Positions 12,066-24,399 of a stretch of DNA of 64,000 nucleotides are shown piece after piece. The position numbers and the translations under genes were made by a program. Position 1 is the stretch's first letter. Each line of letters begins with the position of its first letter. This stretch comes from Cricetomys ansorgei (Eukaryota > Chordata > Mammalia > Rodentia > Nesomyidae), in contig JAMJFZ010002561.1 in the NCBI GenBank assembly GCA_026225945.1, forward strand, positions 20,837 through 84,836. Direction: 5' to 3'. The notes beneath the pieces were generated by a model, which saw nothing but the letters and a program-made list of their open reading frames with translations, was not told the origin of the DNA and made no database searches.

Positions 12066-12261
12066 TGGAAGTCCCAGCCCTGGTCATTCACGCAGTAGTG
12101 GAGACATGATTGGATTTGTCCATATGGGCTGATGACATCTGGAGTACTTGGAATTGTATACAGTCCCTTGCTATGATTATGCTATATTTAATGGTATTCA
12201 CACATGGTGAGACAAAAAACTACTTAGCACTGATTTGCAAGTGAATCACAGAATTTTTAGC

Positions 12262-12420
12262 CCAGGAAGAAACTTTAGGAATTGTCTACTTCAACCCCCA
12301 CAGTTTAGAAGTTAGAATCAGAAGATGGGAAGTGACTAAGCCCTGGGTGTCAGGAACGGTAGTAGCAGAAATAAGACTGTGTCTGAATCTCTAGGGCCCT
12401 AGATTTGATCAATTTAAGAC
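12262..12420 (-). repeat. MIR-like ancient SINE (antisense)
   Basis: AACTTTAGGAATTGTCTACTTCAACCCCC, then a degenerate cagatgaggaaactg part and GGGAAGTGACTAAGCCC, then ATAAGACTGTGTCTGAATCTC. This follows the mammalian SINE pattern ttagagatcatctagtccaaccccc ... gggaagtgacttgcccaag ... gaacccaggtctc. Diverged; MIR versus a sister family is not resolved. Confidence 0.55.
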
Positions 12421-13074
12421 TCAAAAGAGGAAGACTTTTTAAAAAAAATCAGTAAAAATATCAAATACAACTTGGTTTCAATCAAATTAGAAGTTGTAAA
12501 AATCATGTTTTCACCATAGTTGTGTGTCAAATACCCCGATGGCTCTCTAAGTAATGGTGCCTATTTAAAGAGAAGGGTCTGAAACTTCAGCTCTGTGACT
12601 AGGTTTCAGCACAAATTGTGTCTTTGGCCACTGCATCTTGGCTTCCTTTTCCCGGTGGATTTCTAGTAGCTTCTGTGGGGGGTTTGCTGCTGAAGGAAAG
12701 GGAAGGGAGCCCAGGCCCCTGATGTGTTTCTCGATCCTACCCTACAACATTGTTCTTCTTCTCCTTCAAGCTCTCTTCCCAGAAACCATCCAAAGACTGT
12801 CTCTTACTCTATGTGCAACTTAAGCGTCACCCCTTAAAGGACTCCCCTTCCCTCCCTCAGATTACTGTCTGTTTCTGTGTCTGTCAACAGAAGGTGCCTC
12901 CCCACTCCCAATGTCACCACTGGGGTGCTAGGAGGTGGTGGCCAAGGACGGTGCCAGATAGGCTATACTCCTTAGACAGCTCCCTGAGACTAAAACTCAG
13001 CTCATTAAATGTGTCAGTGGCACCAAGATTGAGAGCCCTCTTTCTAATCTATTCCCTTAGCCTTGCTTTGCCCC

Positions 13075-13268
13075 AAGACTGCACTGAAGGCTTATTTATT
13101 TGTTTACATGCTTTCTGGTCTATTTCCTCCCATTCCTCCCTCTCCCCCCAGTGAAGGCTCTGCAAGTCCAGGAAATTTGTTTTGTTCATTGTTGCATAAG
13201 CTTCCGGAACAGTTCTCTGCACCTGCTAGGGACTCCATAAATATGGATGGGAATGATTGAATGAATGA
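13075..13268 (+). repeat. LINE-2 3' end (sense)
   Basis: GTTTTGTTCATTGTTGCATAAG, GAACAGTTCTCTGCACCTGC, TAGGGACTCCATAAATATGG and GAATGATTGAATGAATGAC follow the L2 3' terminus (gttcactgctgtatcccc, gaacagtgcctggcac, taggcgctcaataaatattt, gaatgaatgaatga). The short GAATGA-type terminal repeat is the diagnostic end of L2. Only the 3' part survives, as is usual. Confidence 0.8.
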
Positions 13269-13420
13269 CTCCATCACCAATTGCTAGAAAAACAACTTTC
13301 AGGGCCAGCTGCACTGCTGGTGTAGCGTTCTCACTGATGGGAAAAACACAGGCAGGACCAGGTAACACAGGGCACACAGATTTGGTTGGCAGTCCTGGTG
13401 CCGATCAGGGCCAGCACAAC

Positions 13421-13435
13421 TTTTTTTTTTTTTTT
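13421..13435. repeat. Poly-T tract
   Basis: Fifteen consecutive T residues. No SINE head follows it, so it is not assigned to an element. Confidence 0.9.
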
Positions 13436-13810
13436 CCAGAAAGCCATCCAAGGATGAAGGTTACTGAAGACAAATGGGTACTACCTGTGGGACAGCTGTC
13501 CGTGCAGTCCTGTGACTCCAATAGCTCTGGTTGTCTCTGCTCCTACCGAGCAGAGGGTGCAAACGAAGCCATTTGTGCAGAAGCCACAATTGGCAAAGAG
13601 TAACAACTTATTGATTCCGGCTGCCCAGGAAGGCCGTGTTTCTTCTCCCCGTCTTTTCACTGCTAGTCTGGGTTGAATTGAAAAACACAAATTCTACTCA
13701 AATGTATTAACAGCTTTCTAACGTAAGCTGTCAGTTGTGAAGAAATGAAAAGAATGATTTGAAGCACCAGAAAAGGTCTGAGCTGGTTTATTTTACCTTG
13801 TATGTTATAA

Positions 13811-13856
13811 ATAAGAAAGAAGAAGAAGGAGAAGAAAAAGAAGAAGAAAAAAAAGG
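13811..13856. repeat. Purine (GAA)n-like tract
   Basis: About 45 bp of uninterrupted A/G with GAA and GAAA units. Polypurine mirror tracts of this type can form triplex DNA (general knowledge), but no function is implied. Confidence 0.85.
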
Positions 13857-14770
13857 GCAGTCATTCACCAGTGTCAACTTGGAGATTGCCTTGGTACCAC
13901 TTTCTCAACAGAACAGAATAATATATTAGTAAGGGCACCTCGCTTGCAAATGCGATTAGGAGCTTTGTGGAAATAACGACAGAACGGTGCCTTAATGGCT
14001 TTAAGATCCACAGATGGCAAATCAAGGAAAGGATGTGTTTATCACCCCCTGAATACTCTGAAAACTGCACATCGCAGGACTAGGATGCTTCTAATGGCAG
14101 CTCCTCACTTCTAGAGTCCTCAGTAGGATTGTTGCCTGTCCAATATCCAGCTCTTCCAGTGTCTTGTGGCAGTATGGGGAAGTCACTTTCCTGACCACAC
14201 CGCATTGGTAAAAGGCAGCTGGGCAGCCTCTGCTTTGCCTGGAGCAGCTGCAGGAAAAAACCAGGGAGCCAGATAGGTATAAGCATGCATTTGAGCTGGA
14301 TATGCCATGTGGTGTGTTTCATAGAGCACTTCGAAGTTAGAGTAAGGCACAGTACTAACAGCTGCTTCCAAGAGTTCGAGTTCCTTCTGTCTCCGGTTTT
14401 AGTGTATGTTGTGTGCGTTAGCTACATGACTCAGAGGCCACTTTTCTGTAATGTCACAAAAAATGTGAGTCGATCAATTCCGCACTCATTTAGAACACAT
14501 TTTGACTACAAATCTTAGAGTCAGCTCTTTTTGTATATCAAACACTTTCAACCTCATCTACCTTTGCTTGCATGATACGTATTTGAATATTTTATATAAA
14601 AGTAAAGATTTAAAAGTTCTACAATTGGGATATACTCTCTCTAGTTATGAAACATCTCTTAATTTTCTCTCCCTCTCATCTTATACCCTCCTCACTCTCC
14701 TCTTCTTCCTTCCTTAAAATAGCGACATCAGGCTTGGCCATCCAAGAACCTTGATTCATTTACCTTGTTG

Positions 14771-14921
14771 GAGCTGGAGAGCTGGAGAGTGGCTAAGAGC
14801 AGGGTCTGCACTTGCAGAGGACCTGAGTTTGGTTCCCAGTGCCCATGTTGAGTGACTGATAACTGCCTGTAACTCTACCTGTAGGAGATCCTCTGCCTCT
14901 GGACTCAGTGGACACTGCATT
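14771..14921 (+). mobile_element. B2/B3-family SINE (sense) feeding a CA array
   Basis: GAGCTGGAGAGTGGCTAAGAGCAGGGTCTG (A-box head), CTTGCAGAGGACCTGAGTTTGGTTCCCAGTGCCC (B-box region) and CTGTAACTC with GAGATCCTCTGCCTC in the usual order. The expected 3' tail has been replaced by, or has expanded into, the long CA array that begins at 14921. Confidence 0.85.
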
Positions 14922-15500
14922 CACACACACACACACACACACATGCACACACACACACATAAATGCACAGACACATACACGCACACACACATTCACACAC
15001 ACACACACACACACGCACGCACATACATGCACACACACACACATAAATGCACAGACACATACACGCACACACACATTCACACACATACACACACACGCAC
15101 ACACACATTCACACACACATACATACATACACATGCACACACACATGCACACACACATATACACACACATTAACACACACATGCACACATACACATGCAC
15201 ACACACATGCACATACACATACACACACACATACATGCACACACACATTCACACACACATACACACATACATATGCACACATAGACACACACACACATGC
15301 AAACACATACATATATACACATGTGCACACACACAGACACACACACACATGCACACACACATACACACACATACATGCACACACACATTCACACACACAT
15401 ACACACATACCTATGCACACATAGACACACACACACATGCAAACATGCATACATATATACACATGCGCACACACACAGACACACACACACACACACACAC
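14921..15500. repeat. Compound (CA)n array, 580 bp
   Basis: About 580 bp of CA-rich DNA interrupted by ATGCAC, ATAC and ATTCAC variants. Two higher-order periods are visible. The AAATGCACAG motif at 14961 recurs at 15045 (84 bp). The block starting ATACATGCAC at 15231 recurs at 15371 (140 bp), including CATATGCACACATAGACAC / CCTATGCACACATAGACAC. Long open frames on both strands (poly His-Thr, poly Cys-Val) are artefacts of the repeat. It lies directly 3' of a B2-type SINE. Confidence 0.95.
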
Positions 15501-17750
15501 GAGAGCAAAACTGAAGTTAAATATTCCAAAGAGCTATAGAATAATGAACAGAATAATACGTTGTCTGAGGTCTTTCTTTTTCCTTTAAAAGATCTTTCTA
15601 CCTAACATAGGCCCTGGTTGCCATCATGATCCTCTGGTTAATCAGGGTCCTGTGCAGTGAGTGGACTGTGGGAAAGTAGGCACGGTTTGAGCTTTTCTAA
15701 AGGGAGGTACGGTTTGCATCATTTCAAACAATGGGCTGTGTGGATTCTGACAGAGCTGCTGGAAGGTGGAGTGGAGAGAAACTTCTCCTCAAGTGCCCCT
15801 GCTCTCATAATAAACCACAGTGGTGCTTAGCAGGGAGCTTGGTGTCACTCGAAAAGGGACTTGGCATGCAGACGAATGGGACCCAGTCGACCACTTGTAT
15901 CTCTGCAAAGCCCTTTAAAGGCCTTGCTTCTCGCTTTACACAGACATTGTGTGTCTGCGAAGAAGAGATTTCTAAACAGGGCAGTGTTGTCATAAATATA
16001 TCTTGTCTTTCCTTGTACGTTTGTGATAGGACTGACTTCTTTAATCGGTGGTTAACTTCTCATTTTACTGAAAATAATTTAAGTTTTTCTTTACTAAGCT
16101 TTCCTGAGCTGTCTCTGAGCAATCATCTTTAAAGAGAGCTGAATTAAAATCTGTCATAGATTATGAAATGAAAAATAGCGTATGTTGTTAGTACTGGATA
16201 ATGTAAGCCAGAGATCAGGTCCTAGATAAACATGATAGATCACAAACAAACAAACAAACACAACACAAAGCAAACAAAATAGTCAAAACCTTCACACAGC
16301 ATTTCTATGGGGGCAACAACGACAGCTGTGCGTTTCTTGGGGGCTGCCACTCACTGGGCACACTATAGAAATTAGCGTGCTTGGCTTTCCGGCATTTATT
16401 TGATTGCTATCACTTAAACAACTAAGACTGCTGAGTATGTCTGGGATTCTAATTCAGGAGTGACTCCATGTCTGAGCTTATTGTGACATAAGGTTTTTGG
16501 CTTCTACACATCATAGGAACATGATCTGTGCCTATAACATACATATTGGTTAGAATAAAACAGTTGGTATTCAGAGATCCAGGGAAACCTCATCAGGCCT
16601 ACATAAATAATAAACTCACCCTTGGTGAGCTCCTGTCTAGAAGGCATAAGACAGAGCCGTGTGCCACGGTTTGGAATTTGGATTTCAAGTACTTTTTTAA
16701 TAAAGGAATGGCAGAATCTCCATGTACTACTGCCCAGAGGAAGTCAGTTTATAGAGTATAAATCTTTGATCACAGTTTGTGCCTTGGATCTTCTAACGCA
16801 GATGCATCTGAAGTTAGATCAGTGGAGACTAATGTTGTCTTCTACTCGCCTCTGCCAAAGTTACATTCAGTCTTCCTTAGGTGTTAGATGTCTGGATACT
16901 TTGTTATTCTCAGTAAATGGGCAATTTCAAAGAATTTCCTGACACATTTTTCAGTTTGGGCTCCTGTTTCCACCTTTGCTCTGAGGGATGCATCACTCTG
17001 CAGCCCCTTTTTCTTTTTCTGAGAGACATGTTTTTCATTGAAAGAGATTAGAGAATTTTTTTTGTTTGTTTAGTGATGACAAAATGTAAAAAAAAATAAA
17101 AATGCCCATATCAACCAGTGACCTTTGAGTTCTTGTTGTGTGACTCTTTCTGGGAAGATATAAAATACCTGCTCATCCCAGATAGCAAATGAGAGCAGAA
17201 CAAAGTAACAATTATACCAAAGTTCAGCTTGGCCAACCAATAAGTTTATTGAGGTTAGTAACAAGTACATAGATGAGGGTTTTCTTACAGGGGCACCAAC
17301 CGCTCAAAGGCAGATGCATCACTAAAATCGAATATGGGTGATAACTTATAGAATCTGAGATGCTGGAACTCGATGTGTGACTTTCCGATTGCTTGACTGG
17401 AGGGAAAGTCTCCACTCCCTGGCAGTTTACTGCTTCTGACGTTGGGCAAGGGAGCTCTGTGAATCTGGTTAGTTTTAGAAACTTCCTGGAATTTATGAGT
17501 TGTTTATTTCTTGAGTTTTATGAACCTCCTTCCACCTTCTGGAAGGGACGGTTTCAGTTGGGATAAAGCCGCTAAAGAATGGGTGTGAAGCACAGTATCT
17601 CGAAGCCCTCCCCTGGGTGGCTAAGGAGTGACTTCTCTGAGATGGAAAAAAGATTTACAGTGGAAGACCAGGCTTTGGTGCTTTATATTAATTAATTATT
17701 AATTAAAATTTGAAGTTACTGAATAGTTGCTGAGATTTTGTGAAAATGTC
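15501..17750. other. Non-coding interval, little recognised
   Basis: No exon or SINE was recognised. A (CAAA)n tract occurs at 16241-16260. The open frames at 15731-16132 (133 codons), 16528-16942 and 17070-17415 lack recognisable motifs, conserved splice context or polyadenylation signals and are treated as chance. Confidence 0.55.
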
Positions 17751-17754
17751 CTCT

Positions 17755-18085
17755 TCAAATGCTGTGGTAGTGTGATTGAGATTGTGCCCCACAGTCACGC
17801 AACACCTGGTCCCGAGTCCGTGAAGCCGCTTGAGGAGGGAGGTGGTGAACTTGCCTGAGGAAGTCCATTACTGCAGGCTCTGAGGGCTCATAGACCCCGC
17901 CTTCCTCCAGTTCATTCTCTGCCTCATGACTGTGGCTGAGGTTGGGGCTTCTTAGCTTCCTGCTGCAGGCTCCTGCTGCCACGCCCACCCCATCATTACG
18001 TTCTCTCTCTCTGGTGGAGCCATATTTTCCATCAGTTGCCTTTGTTTTGGTATTTCAGCACAGTGGCAGAAAAGTCACTAACGGA
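17755..18085 (+). repeat. Rodent interspersed repeat, copy 1 (family unnamed)
   Basis: Landmarks: GCTTGAGGAGGGAGGTGGTGAAC, GAGGAAGTCCATTACTGCAGGC, CCTCCAGTTCATTCTCTGCC, then a degenerate 3' end with AGTTGCCTTTGTTTTGGTATTTCAGCACAGTGGCAGAAAAGTCACTAAC. I recognise this as a widespread rodent element ending in ...gccttggtcatggtgtt..cacagcaa.agaaaagtaactaa. I do not assert a Repbase name. A related copy follows at 18549. Confidence 0.7.
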
Positions 18086-18548
18086 GAAGTAGATTATAAA
18101 CAGGCGTAGAAAATTGGGTAATTCTGCATGTGAGTCAAACTGTGACCTTGAAATGGGGAGAGTTGCATGGATTAATTATCCTGTGTGCCCAGTTTAGTCA
18201 AGTCCTTAAAGGCAGAGAGTCCCTCTTGACTGGTGGTGTGAAATTGAAGGCAGGAGAAGGCATGCAACGTAGCTGGCTTTGAAAATGGGAGAAGGAGGCC
18301 CGTAGTTCCAGAATGAAGTTGGTTATAGAAGTCAGCAAAGTTAAGAAAATGGATTTTATTGTAGAGCCTCCAGAAAGGAATGCATTTCTGTGACACACTG
18401 ATTTTAATTCAACGAGACTCATTTTTGACTTCTCATTAATGATTTTTTTTTTATTCTACTAAATTTTGGTAATATGTTATGACAGCATTAGACAACTAAT
18501 AGGAATACTGAAAAAGATACTCTTGGGCTATTTTCGTAACCCTCCCTA

Positions 18549-18900
18549 TTATGGTTTGAACAGTGAATGCCCCTAATGAGCTAATGTACCGAGTACACCA
18601 CACCCTTCGGCAGTGGGTCCTTCAGGAAGTGTAGCATGGTTGGGGAAGAAGGTCATTAAGGGCGCATCCTGGAAAGATATGTGCTGTCCCTGCTTCCTTC
18701 ATGTTTCTCCATCTCTGCTGCCTGTCTGTCAGGAAGTGATCCTGCTCTCCACACACATGTCACCACGATGCTCTGCTGCACACGGGCTGGAGACTGAGCC
18801 AGCCAGCTCTTGTGAGCCAGTGAGAAACCTTCTCACGTAAGTTGTCTATCTCAACAAGCTTAGAGCTGAGATTTGTCACGGTAATGAAGAAGTGACTAAC
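18549..18900 (+). repeat. Rodent interspersed repeat, copy 2 (family unnamed)
   Basis: Starts TATGGTTTGAACAGTGAATG, has a GGCAGTGGGTCCTTCAGGAAG block, TGCTTCCTTCATGTTTCTCC, GTGAGCCAGTGAGAAACCTTCTC, and ends GATTTGTCACGGTAATGAAGAAGTGACTAAC. Same orientation and the same style of 3' end as the preceding copy, but too diverged for a direct tandem duplication. LTR (MaLR-like) ancestry is possible. Confidence 0.6.
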
Positions 18901-19061
18901 ACTCTCTGCTCAACACAAATACGGCATTAATTATGTGTATTAAGTCTTCCATCACTTACAATTAACTTTAACAATGAAGCAGATAAAGCACTGCTCTGTT
19001 CTTCTGCCCAGAGAATTAATTGGAAAGTTGCCACTTTGTTTCTTTTTAAAAATTAAAAAAA

Positions 19062-19234
19062 AGCTTTTTTTATGTGTATGTTTGTTTTGCTTGCATGTAT
19101 GTATATATATACTACGTGTGCCAGAAGAGAGCATTAGATACCCTGGAACTGGAGTTAGAGGGCTGGAGACCGAACCCAGGTCCTCTGCAAGAGCAACAAA
19201 TGCTTTTAACCATTGATACATCTTTCCAGCCTCC
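19062..19234 (-). mobile_element. B3-type SINE (antisense)
   Basis: TTTTATGTGTATG tail, TGTGCCAGAAGAGAGCATTAGATACCCTGGAACTGGAGTTAGAGG, then GGAGACCGAACCCAGGTCCTCTGCAAGAGCAACAAATGC and ATACATCTTTCCAGCC. The gtgagccgcc segment is missing, so the copy has a small internal deletion of roughly 15-20 bp. Confidence 0.88.
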
Positions 19235-19239
19235 AACAA

Positions 19240-21390
19240 TCTCTTTCAAATCCTCTGTAGAGTTAAAAACTCAAGCTTCATGTTACTTATGGACTATTAC
19301 TAGTACCATGGCGTCACCATCTGCTAGTTTTTTAGACAAGGAGATAATATACCACCAATCTGAATGAGGTAAAATACAATTTAAAGTAATCAGTCTTCAT
19401 CTTAAGCCATTCATCAATACAAGAGTATACTTTCTTTTCAAAATTATCAATTCTCTCTTTTCTCCTCAATTTTGCTAGTTTAGAAGTTAGTTTTATTCAT
19501 ATTTATGCATGAAATTGATCATTTCGGTTTTGGGGTAGTTGCTATTAACTTGACCACCACATTCATTAAAAGGCAGTTGTCTTTGTATGTCAGGCACCTT
19601 GGGTGCCACATAGCTTTGGATGCTGGTTTTAAAACTCACACTTCAGGAGCACCAGATGCCTTCTTTGTAGGCTTTGGCCTTTGGGCAGGGAATGGGATGT
19701 GGTAGGTTTGCTTTGGAGAGCCTGTCGATTTAACATGGTCATCAAGATGCACTGGATAACCAGAGACTACTGGCATCGTTCACTGGTACACAGAGCTGGA
19801 TCCCTCATATCGGAGAGTGCGTTCTCTCAAAATAACCACACGTGGTAGCACTGCCAAAAGGCTCTTCTTTATCATCTTCTCTAGACACAAATAGTTTCCT
19901 GACACTTGTCACAGTTGTTTCAGGACAAAATGTCTTTGTTTTTGTTTTCCATTGTAACATGTACAGAAAAAATGCTGTTTTGGGAGTTCGAAATGCAAAA
20001 TAAGTATAATGTGAGTTGCAGAATTGATCTTAGGGAGAATTGTGTCTTTGTCAATATCAGAATAACAGCCTGTTATTGCTGAGAAGAAAGATCCCTCTCA
20101 TTTATTCCTAGATTTGTTAACTAATTGCTTTATGGGGAAAGAACTCAAAAGAGTGTCTGAAACACTGTAGAGGTTTTAAGGGAGCAGAAAACAGTTGTTG
20201 TGAAATGGAAAATGCAAATGACATTTGTCTTACCACTTTTCAATAAATGAGAAAAAGGCTAGAAAAGATTCATTCCCATCTAACCTTTCGACGTTGTGGC
20301 ATGACATTGTTATCTACGATGCTCTTGGTTAAAATCTGTGCAATCAAGTTACGAAAAAGTAGCAAAAAAAAAAAAAAATCCCTCAAAATGTTTTAAGTAA
20401 GTTTGTGATTTCGTGCTGGGCCGCAATCATAGCTCTTCCTGAGTGCGTGCGTCCTGCCACAGGTTGGACGTTTTTTTTATTTAGCAGAAGATGCAATTCT
20501 GATGGTGGGATGAAGTCTCAGGCAAGATAAACGGAAAGGAGAGATGACTAAAGTCACTGATGAAGAAGTCTCATGTTTATGAAACTAAATTTTGGGGAAA
20601 CCCATAGCAAGGCAAGGAGCCAATGGGCAGAACTGGAAGGAAGGATTTCTGTTGCTGTTATGAGGGTGAGCAATGACACAGTGGGCACGAGGGTACTGGG
20701 GCGCTCCCGTGGGAAGGACGGCTGAGGGACCCAGGAGGGGATGAGGGCTGGCGTGTGCTCTCTGCCAAGGGTGACTACCCAGTTCCAGTAAAAAAGGACT
20801 TGCTGAGTTATGTCAAAGCAGAGCTTTATTTTTGGTATCTGTGTGTTCTATTCACTGTTTGAAGGGGAATCTAGGGTGGGGAAGAGGGAGGGTGCAGAAG
20901 GCCTGTTACCTGGAAGCCCTTGAAAATTATGCTGTAACTCATATTCATTATGTCCTATAACATATTTTAAATTGGTTTTCATTATGTAAGTGTGACTCAG
21001 GAATAATTTATGCTGATTTCTCTGGCTGTCTTGCCAAAATCAGTCTCATTACTTGGTATTCACATTTTTCAAACTCTATATAATTAGTCTATCAGGAAAG
21101 TTAGTTGAATGAAGGAGTTAGGATCATTTTTTATGGATTAACTATCAGGAGTTTTGTTGACATGGGGGCATTTTTATGAGAGTTTTGTTTTTAATTTAAA
21201 GAATAAAATGACTTTGAAGCTGAAATGAGAAAGCTCAGGGTCAACTGGGTTCCTTACCTTTTCACAGTGCTGCAGAAGGAGCAAATTCAACAGAAGAGTA
21301 AATAAAGTCAGGGGGTAAATAATAGAGCAGAATGAATGTTGAGAAGGTGACTAACCCAGATCCACTGTCAGAACAGTATTGATGACAATA
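19240..21390. other. Non-coding interval, nothing recognised
   Basis: No SINE, exon or RNA gene was recognised. A 15-bp poly-A tract lies at 20364-20378. An ATGCAAAT octamer at 20212-20219 is noted without inferred function. Composition is ordinary and open frames are short. Confidence 0.55.
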
Positions 21391-21394
21391 GTGC

Positions 21395-21545
21395 TCAGTT
21401 TACCTATATGTTAGCTCACTCAAATTTCATCATCTCATGAACATCATTCACAGATGAATAAACCAAAACATATGAATTGATGCCCACGTTCATACAACAA
21501 GTCTTCGCTGGGGAAGCTGTTGGAACCTGTGTTTGTTAGACTCCG
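21395..21545 (-). repeat. MIR (antisense)
   Basis: TTAGCTCACTCAAATTTCATCATCTCATGAACATC, CACAGATGAATAAACC, GATGCCCACGTTCATACAACAAG and GAACCTGTGTTTGTTAGACTCCG are in the order of a reversed MIR core (tagctcatttaatcctcacaac, ttttacagatgaggaaact, ttgcccaaggtcacacagctag, gaacccaggcagtctgactcc). About 150 bp survive. Confidence 0.7.
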
Positions 21546-21884
21546 ATGTCGAAGTTCACACTTTTGTTTTTTGTTATTCTCTATTGACACACAAAGTAAG
21601 GACACCAAAGCAGAGCAAAGCTAAGCTAATGGAAGGAGTTTGTTCCTTACGGATTTGGGGTAGAAGCTGTGTTTTTGAATCAAAGTCATTAGAGAAATGC
21701 AGCACCCATGAGGCTGGTAGTAAAGCCAATCTAGGATTCTCTTCCGATCTCCTTTGTCACCAGAGCTTATAGCTGCTTGTCTTTGAGATGGATTCTCCTG
21801 TGGCTTGTTCATGATTTAATGATTATTCATACTATTATGTCTGTAATTGAATGTTAAGATTCTTGAGATCTTAAATTGGAATGC

Positions 21885-21910
21885 ACAAACACACATACAC
21901 ATATGTATAC

Positions 21911-21942
<32 letters not shown>

Positions 21943-21953
21943 GTACACGTATG

Positions 21954-21988
<35 letters not shown>

Positions 21989-22035
21989 CTGTGTGTCTGT
22001 GTGTGTATGTGTCTGTGTGTGTGTTTGCATGCGTG
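21885..22035. repeat. Compound CA / TATG / (TG)n array
   Basis: About 150 bp that grades from ACACAC through TATATGTATG units to a pure (TG)n run and TGTC variants. The switch from CA to TG on one strand makes the array partly self-complementary across its centre, with ACACATATGTATACATATAT-type palindromic steps near 21895-21925. Confidence 0.92.
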
Positions 22036-22039
22036 TTTC

Positions 22040-24395
22040 CTGATGTTTGCAGCAATGAGGAAAATATTTCCTGAAAACACATTACAGAACAGACTCAGTT
22101 GGACTGGTCTCTAAATTTTTGGGCCATCCAAGCTTACCAAGTGGCTTCCCAAACTATGATAGACTTTTTTTTTCTCATTTTTTTTCTTTGAAAGTTTCAA
22201 AACTTTAATATCTGAGAAAGCGATTCTGAGGATGTGTTGTGTAACTGCTGTTCTTGACCCAAGGTATTAACCATTGCTCAAGAGAAGCTACTACCTCGTT
22301 CCTGATGCCCTAGGAACACCGGGAGCCTTTTGAAACGCCCCAGGAGTGTTGCTTTAAATTAGAATTGGGAATTAAATCATCTCATATTCACTTTGAAGTT
22401 TTGTGCTGTGGAGTTGACCCACACAGGGATCCACTCTGATAAGGAAAGTAGATTTTGACTGAATTGGGTCTTCTAAAAAAATAATATAGAAATTTCCACA
22501 CCACAACTTGAAATACCTGCCTGTGCCAAGAACGCTTCTGCCATTGGATAGTACTTTGGCTGCAAGTTGATGGGCGTTCTGACTTTTACACTGTCATCTG
22601 TGTGTGAGGGTCATATGGTGTTATTTTGTATGTAAGAAGAAAAATACTGTAATAAATATAGAGATTATACAAAGTATAAAAATAAATCTGTCTTTTGTAT
22701 TTGCTCAAAGTAAGGCTCCATGCTCCGTGTTTTGTGTCATAATTGTGTGTTCCACCACGACTTTATCCTTACAAAATATGACTTTCTAGGGAAACAGAAC
22801 ACTTACATAAGGCATGAAGTGGAGTATGGGTGACAGAGAAAATTAATGATGTAGTCTATGAGGACCAAATATGATCATCAACTTTGGTCATCAGCTTTGG
22901 GTTGGAGTACTGCAGGAAGGTAAGCAGGGGAGAAATGGATGAACCTTCCAAAATGGGAAAGGCGTAAGCATGGAGAGATTTGAAGGCGGCGGGCATGAAA
23001 TCTGTTTGGAGAGGTGGAGGTCCCTCTGGCCAGGTGGGAGGAGAGTGTGGAATGGTGCCTGGAGAAACAGGACGAAATCAGGAGTGTGGGCTGTGGTATT
23101 CCAGCCTGGTACCTCTTCTCCAGCACAGAATAGTGGGAAACTTCAAGTGTGATGAGCCGTTTTGTTTCAATGCCATGCTGAGAGTAAAGATGGAAGCTCA
23201 GTTCGTGTCCTTTTTCGGGACTCGACCTTCACCATCAGCGTTTCCAGGGGCTCCTGTTCTGTCTACCGTATGTAATGCTCCCTGGCTGGGTGTCAAATAT
23301 TTTTCATGTCTCAGGCTTTTTTTCCCCTTCCTTTGTAAGCCCTGATGGGCTCCCTGAGGCTTGTGATAAAGTGAAACCTAGTGGGCAGAAGCAAAGGAGC
23401 CATGAATTAATGTTTATTAGCTCAGAGAGCCTTCTCTGGAATAGTCTGGAATCCGAGACCATAGTCTGAAATATCTCCCAGAAACAGATTTTTAGAGTTC
23501 AACTCTCTAGAGAGAAGCCACTTTTTCTACCTCCAGCCCTGTCTTGGGAGTTGGAATAAAAACCTGAAAGTGGACTAAAATTTAAACAAAGCCTTGGTAC
23601 CCATGATGTAATGTGGTTAGTTATTGAAAAACAGTGATGCGCAGTTTGCCAGCACAAACATACAATCCTCTTTTATACATTTGCTCTGTCTACTTCCTCC
23701 AAGTTTTTATTTGAAGATGTACCTTGCATATATTCTCTGCTCTGGGTAGTGTTTCCTAATCGGAATGCGGTGCAGGTCTGCCCTTGTTGAGTGTACTGAT
23801 GACAGGAGAGATGTTAATGGCAACAACAGATATTAAGCATTATTTTATAAAAAAAGAATTTGATCGGTTTCATCAGTTCCCTTAAATGGAGTGGACATGA
23901 AAACCATGGGTTTTAATAAATGTGACATAAGTCAACAGCATGGATCACAGAAACATGGAGAATAGTGTCCCTAAATCAATTTAATGTGGTAAGAACCCCA
24001 GGAAAACAACAGATTGGACCTCTTCAGAAGGAAGCACTAGAAAAACGAAGGCTGGCAGAAGTTACTCATGGTATATTTTTCATCAAGTTTTGGTAGAGAG
24101 TGTCTGACAGAATTAAGTACAGAGTCACTTATGCGAGATTTGTCCTCTAGGTGGCTAATGCTGGGAATACTATTTGTATTAACAGGCAAAATAGGCTGGC
24201 AATACACAAGCAATTATCTAAATTTTATGGATATGGCTCTGCCCATAAGTCTAGGTAATGACGACATATCTCTTATGAGACTACATTAGCTCATGGGTTA
24301 CCATAATCATATTAAACCAACAGAATGTCCATGTAAAGATGAAGGCATCAGAGTGACAATCACAGCCCATAGACAGGCAAGAGGGTCCTGGTCTC
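22040..24395. other. Non-coding interval, nothing recognised
   Basis: No repeat or exon was recognised with confidence. Short open frames at 22878-23469 on both strands show no domain. There is no poly(A) tail or processed-pseudogene signature. Confidence 0.5.
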
Positions 24396-24399
24396 CAAC

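Noticed and set aside
14793..15588. Long open frames (up to 226 codons) on both strands across the CA array
   Set aside because: Repetitive His/Thr and Cys/Val products come from stop-free CA/TG repeats, and the same region is open in several frames on both strands. Not a protein gene.
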